From: Paraburkholderia sediminicola
Lineage (GTDB): Bacteria; Pseudomonadota; Gammaproteobacteria; Burkholderiales; Burkholderiaceae
Length of the DNA stretch: 64,000 nucleotides
NCBI RefSeq assembly: GCF_902859805.1
Contig: NZ_CADIKC010000007.1
Coordinates: 372,001 to 436,000 of the forward strand
Direction of reading: 5' to 3'
Below are positions 61,183 through 64,000 of this stretch, one piece after another; position 1 is the first letter of the stretch, and every line of letters starts with the position of its first letter. A program made the translations under genes and the position numbers. The notes beneath the pieces were generated by a model. It had not been told where the DNA came from. It worked only from the letters and a program-made list of their open reading frames with translations, and searched no databases.

Positions 61183-62507
61183 CGTCTTTACACGATCGTC
61201 ACATCAAACCGCTGATTCTCGCCGGCCTGAACGGCGACAACTGGCATCTCGAAGACTATGTGGCGCGCGGCGGTTACGCCCAGCTGCGCCGCATTCTGGA
61301 AGAAAAGATTCCGCCCGAGCAGGTGATCGCCGACGTCAAGGCGTCGGGTCTGCGCGGCCGTGGTGGTGCAGGCTTCCCGACCGGTCTGAAGTGGAGCTTC
61401 ATGCCGCGTCAGTTCCCGGGGCAGAAGTACCTCGTCTGCAATTCGGACGAAGGTGAACCGGGCACATTCAAAGACCGCGACATCCTCCGTTTCAATCCGC
61501 ACTCGCTGATTGAAGGCATGGCCATCGGCGCGTACGCGATGGGCATCACGGTCGGCTACAACTATATCCACGGCGAAATCTGGGAAGTCTACAAACGCTT
61601 CGAAGAAGCGTTGGAAGAAGCCCGCCGCGCCGGATTCCTCGGCGACAACATCATGGGTTCGGGCTTCTCGTTCGAACTGCATGCGCACCACGGTTACGGC
61701 GCCTACATTTGCGGCGAAGAAACCGCGCTGCTCGAGTCGCTCGAAGGCAAGAAAGGCCAGCCGCGCTTCAAGCCGCCGTTCCCGGCGAGCTTCGGCGTGT
61801 ACGGCAAACCGACCACGATCAACAACACCGAGACGTTCGCCGCGGTGCCGTTCCTGCTCGCGATCGGTCCGCAGAATTACCTCGAAATCGGCAAGCCGAA
61901 CAATGGCGGCACGAAGATTTTCTCGGTTGCAGGCGACGTCGAACGTCCGGGCAACTATGAAATTCCGCTCGGCACGCCGTTCGCCACGCTGATGGAACTG
62001 GCCGGTGGCATGCGCGGCGGGAAGAAGATCAAGGCCGTGATTCCAGGCGGCTCGTCGGCACCGGTGATCCCGGGCGAAATGATGATGCAGACCGACATGG
62101 ACTACGACTCGATCGCCAAGGCTGGCTCGATGCTCGGTTCCGGCGCGGTCATTGTGATGGACGAGACGCGTTGCATGGTCCGTTCGCTGCTGCGTCTGTC
62201 GTACTTCTATTACGAAGAGTCGTGCGGTCAGTGCACGCCGTGCCGCGAAGGCACCGGCTGGCTCTATCGCGTCGTGCATCGTATCGAACACGGGCTCGGC
62301 CGTCCGGAAGATCTGGATCTGCTGAACTCGGTCGCTGAGAACATCATGGGCCGCACGATTTGCGCGCTCGGCGATGCAGCGGCCATGCCGGTTCGCGGCA
62401 TGCTTAAGCACTACTGGGACGAATTCGAATACCACGTCGCCCACAAGCATTGCCTCGTCGGCGGTCACGCCGGTGCGGCAGCGGCGTCAGAAACAGTGGC
62501 TGCCTAA
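61179..62507 (+). CDS. nuoF: NADH-quinone oxidoreductase subunit F
   Basis: 51-kDa subunit binding NADH, FMN and the 4Fe-4S cluster N3. 442 residues from the ATG at 61179, overlapping nuoE by 4 bases. The NADH/FMN region has GLRGRGGAGFPTGLKWSF, and CNSDEGEPGTFKDRD. The cluster motif is ESCGQCTPCREG, with a further Cys in TICALGDAA. The last 20 residues are Ala/His-rich. Confidence 0.97.
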   Translation: MTSLHDRHIKPLILAGLNGDNWHLEDYVARGGYAQLRRILEEKIPPEQVIADVKASGLRGRGGAGFPTGLKWSFMPRQFPGQKYLVCNSDEGEPGTFKDRDILRFNPHSLIEGMAIGAYAMGITVGYNYIHGEIWEVYKRFEEALEEARRAGFLGDNIMGSGFSFELHAHHGYGAYICGEETALLESLEGKKGQPRFKPPFPASFGVYGKPTTINNTETFAAVPFLLAIGPQNYLEIGKPNNGGTKIFSVAGDVERPGNYEIPLGTPFATLMELAGGMRGGKKIKAVIPGGSSAPVIPGEMMMQTDMDYDSIAKAGSMLGSGAVIVMDETRCMVRSLLRLSYFYYEESCGQCTPCREGTGWLYRVVHRIEHGLGRPEDLDLLNSVAENIMGRTICALGDAAAMPVRGMLKHYWDEFEYHVAHKHCLVGGHAGAAAASETVAA

Positions 62508-62617
62508 GTACGCGAAGTAGCGCACCAGAACACGTCATCCGCGGGATTCATCGCCTGAAATGGGCGCTGAACGGGGCGAACGATTGAGCGGTAACAGGTT
62601 AAGGAAGATTGACCATC

Positions 62618-64000
62618 ATGGTTGAACTTGAAATAGACGGCAAGAAAGTAGAGGTGCCTGAAGGCAGCATGGTGATCCAGGCTGCGCATAAGGTCGACAC
62701 GTACATTCCTCACTTCTGCTATCACAAGAAGCTGTCGATTGCGGCCAACTGCCGGATGTGTCTGGTCGATGTCGAAAAGATGCCGAAGGCCGTGCCCGCA
62801 TGCGCCACGCCGGTGTCGGCAGGCATGATTGTGCGCACCAAGTCGGACAAGGCCGTGAAGGGCCAGCAAGCCGTGATGGAATTCCTGCTGATCAACCACC
62901 CGCTGGATTGCCCGATCTGCGATCAGGGTGGCGAGTGTCAGTTGCAGGATCTGGCGGTGGGTTACGGCAAGTCGTCGTCGCGTTATAGCGAAGAAAAGCG
63001 CGTCGTGTTCCACAAGAACGTCGGCCCGCTGATCTCGATGGAAGAAATGTCGCGTTGCATTCACTGCACGCGTTGCGTCCGCTTTGGCCAGGAAGTCGCC
63101 GGCGTGATGGAACTCGGCATGCTGGGTCGCGGCGAGCATTCGGAAATCACGTCGTTCGTCGGCAAGACGGTCGACTCCGAACTGTCGGGCAACATGATCG
63201 ATCTGTGCCCGGTGGGCGCGCTGACCAGCAAGCCGTTCCGCTACAGCGCACGCACGTGGGAACTGTCGCGCCGCAAGTCGGTGAGCCCGCACGATTCCGT
63301 CGGCGCAAACCTCGTGGTGCAAGTGAAGAACAATCGCGTGATGCGTGTTCTGCCGTTCGAAAACGAATCCATCAACGAATGCTGGATTTCGGACAAGGAC
63401 CGTTTCTCGTACGAAGGTCTGAACAGCCCGGAACGTCTCACGCAGCCGATGCTCAAGCAAGGCGGCAAGTGGGTCGAGACCGACTGGCAATCCGCACTCG
63501 AATACGTAGTCAAGGGTCTGAAGGGCATCAAGGGCGACCACGGCGCGAACGCGCTGGCCGCGCTCGGCAGCGCCCACAGCACCGTCGAAGAATTGTTCCT
63601 GTTGAAGCAGCTGGCCCAGGCGGTCGGCACGCCTAACGTCGACTTCCGTCTGCGTCAGTCGGATTTCTCCGCGCCTGTGAACGGTGCGCCGTGGCTCGGT
63701 ACGGCGATCGCCGACCTCTCGAACCTCGACGCCGCATTGGTGATCGGTTCAGATCTGCGCCGCGATCATCCGCTGTTTGCCGCGCGTCTGCGTCAAGCCG
63801 CCAAGAGCGGCACGAAGCTCACGCTCGTGCAAGCCACCAACGACGACGCGCTGATTCCGCAAGCGCAACGCGTGGTTGCCGCGCCGTCGGCATGGCTCGA
63901 CGCACTGGCTGGTATCGCGGGCGCGGTGTCGGAAGCGAACGGCGTTGCACTGCCGGAAGCCTTCGCCGGCACGCAGCCGACGGACGCCAACAAACAAATC
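62618..64000 (+). CDS. nuoG: NADH-quinone oxidoreductase subunit G, 3' end beyond the window
   Basis: 75-kDa subunit of complex I; 461 codons are visible and the frame is open at the window end. AAGGAAG precedes the ATG at 62618. The N-terminal ferredoxin-like domain has 2Fe-2S ligands C34, C45, C48 and C62. A further segment HPLDCPICDQGGECQLQDL supplies the His/Cys-ligated cluster, and SRCIHCTRCVRFGQEVAG a 4Fe-4S cluster. From about residue 220 the molybdopterin-oxidoreductase-like domain begins. A 110-bp gap separates it from nuoF. Confidence 0.97.
   Translation, partial: MVELEIDGKKVEVPEGSMVIQAAHKVDTYIPHFCYHKKLSIAANCRMCLVDVEKMPKAVPACATPVSAGMIVRTKSDKAVKGQQAVMEFLLINHPLDCPICDQGGECQLQDLAVGYGKSSSRYSEEKRVVFHKNVGPLISMEEMSRCIHCTRCVRFGQEVAGVMELGMLGRGEHSEITSFVGKTVDSELSGNMIDLCPVGALTSKPFRYSARTWELSRRKSVSPHDSVGANLVVQVKNNRVMRVLPFENESINECWISDKDRFSYEGLNSPERLTQPMLKQGGKWVETDWQSALEYVVKGLKGIKGDHGANALAALGSAHSTVEELFLLKQLAQAVGTPNVDFRLRQSDFSAPVNGAPWLGTAIADLSNLDAALVIGSDLRRDHPLFAARLRQAAKSGTKLTLVQATNDDALIPQAQRVVAAPSAWLDALAGIAGAVSEANGVALPEAFAGTQPTDANKQI

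Overview
This 64 kb window is high-GC proteobacterial chromosome and reads as core genome of a Burkholderiaceae member, most likely Paraburkholderia. That call is an inference from gene order and protein similarity: polyhydroxybutyrate (PHB) genes, ilvIHC-psd-pssA-leuA in one block, nuo genes following tpiA-secG-tRNA-Leu, and the sigma-DUF3619-DUF3106-RDD cluster. I see no prophage, transposase, insertion sequence, integron or CRISPR array. One small patch (about 3.99-4.90 kb) is AT-richer and looks acquired.

Layout. 1-1.2 kb: 3' end of a GGDEF/EAL protein. 1.4-3.8 kb: PHB island (phasin, PHB-depolymerase-like esterase, ribbon-helix-helix regulator) with recognisable promoter and operators. 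4.0-4.9 kb: unknown three-helix membrane protein plus a 54-residue proline-rich ORF. 5.2-13.8 kb: minus-strand housekeeping run (rng, maf-like, rlmH, rsfS, nadD, hemF, purD, yebC, upp). 14.0-16.3 kb: plus-strand SDR, mgsA and a quinone oxidoreductase, closed by a strong terminator. 16.4-25.0 kb: complete kdpFABCDE potassium system with an extra 36-residue membrane ORF in front of kdpF and a likely KdpE box. 25.1-25.5 kb: guanidine-II (mini-ykkC) riboswitch and the guanidinium exporter gdx. 25.7-30.0 kb: DUF4126, a large FtsX-type permease, truncated haemoglobin and DUF924. 30.0-39.6 kb, minus strand: GT83-like transferase, SDR, LOG-TetR pair, a lipid cluster (dgkA, GT4, calcineurin-type phosphoesterase), and the RDD/DUF3106/DUF3619/ECF-sigma cluster.

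39.8-47.2 kb, plus strand: branched-chain amino acid and phospholipid genes ilvI, ilvH, ilvC, psd, pssA and leuA; leuA has a 220-nt leader holding a 45-codon ORF. 47.2-50.3 kb, minus strand: SulP transporter with beta-carbonic anhydrase, then a lipoprotein. 50.5-57.6 kb, plus strand: amino-acid-type binding protein, rpsO, pnp (with a long leader stem), quinone oxidoreductase, tpiA, secG and tRNA-Leu(GAG). 57.8-64 kb: nuoABCDEFG of respiratory complex I; nuoG runs off the window.

How it fits together: carbon storage (PHB), potassium and guanidine homeostasis, envelope lipid synthesis, branched-chain amino acid synthesis and respiratory NADH oxidation. The most interesting parts are regulatory or small: the guanidine riboswitch with its extended -10 promoter, the direct-repeat operator of the PHB-linked regulator, the leuA leader ORF, the pnp leader duplex, the pre-kdpF mini-protein, and the membrane/proline-rich pair at 4 kb.
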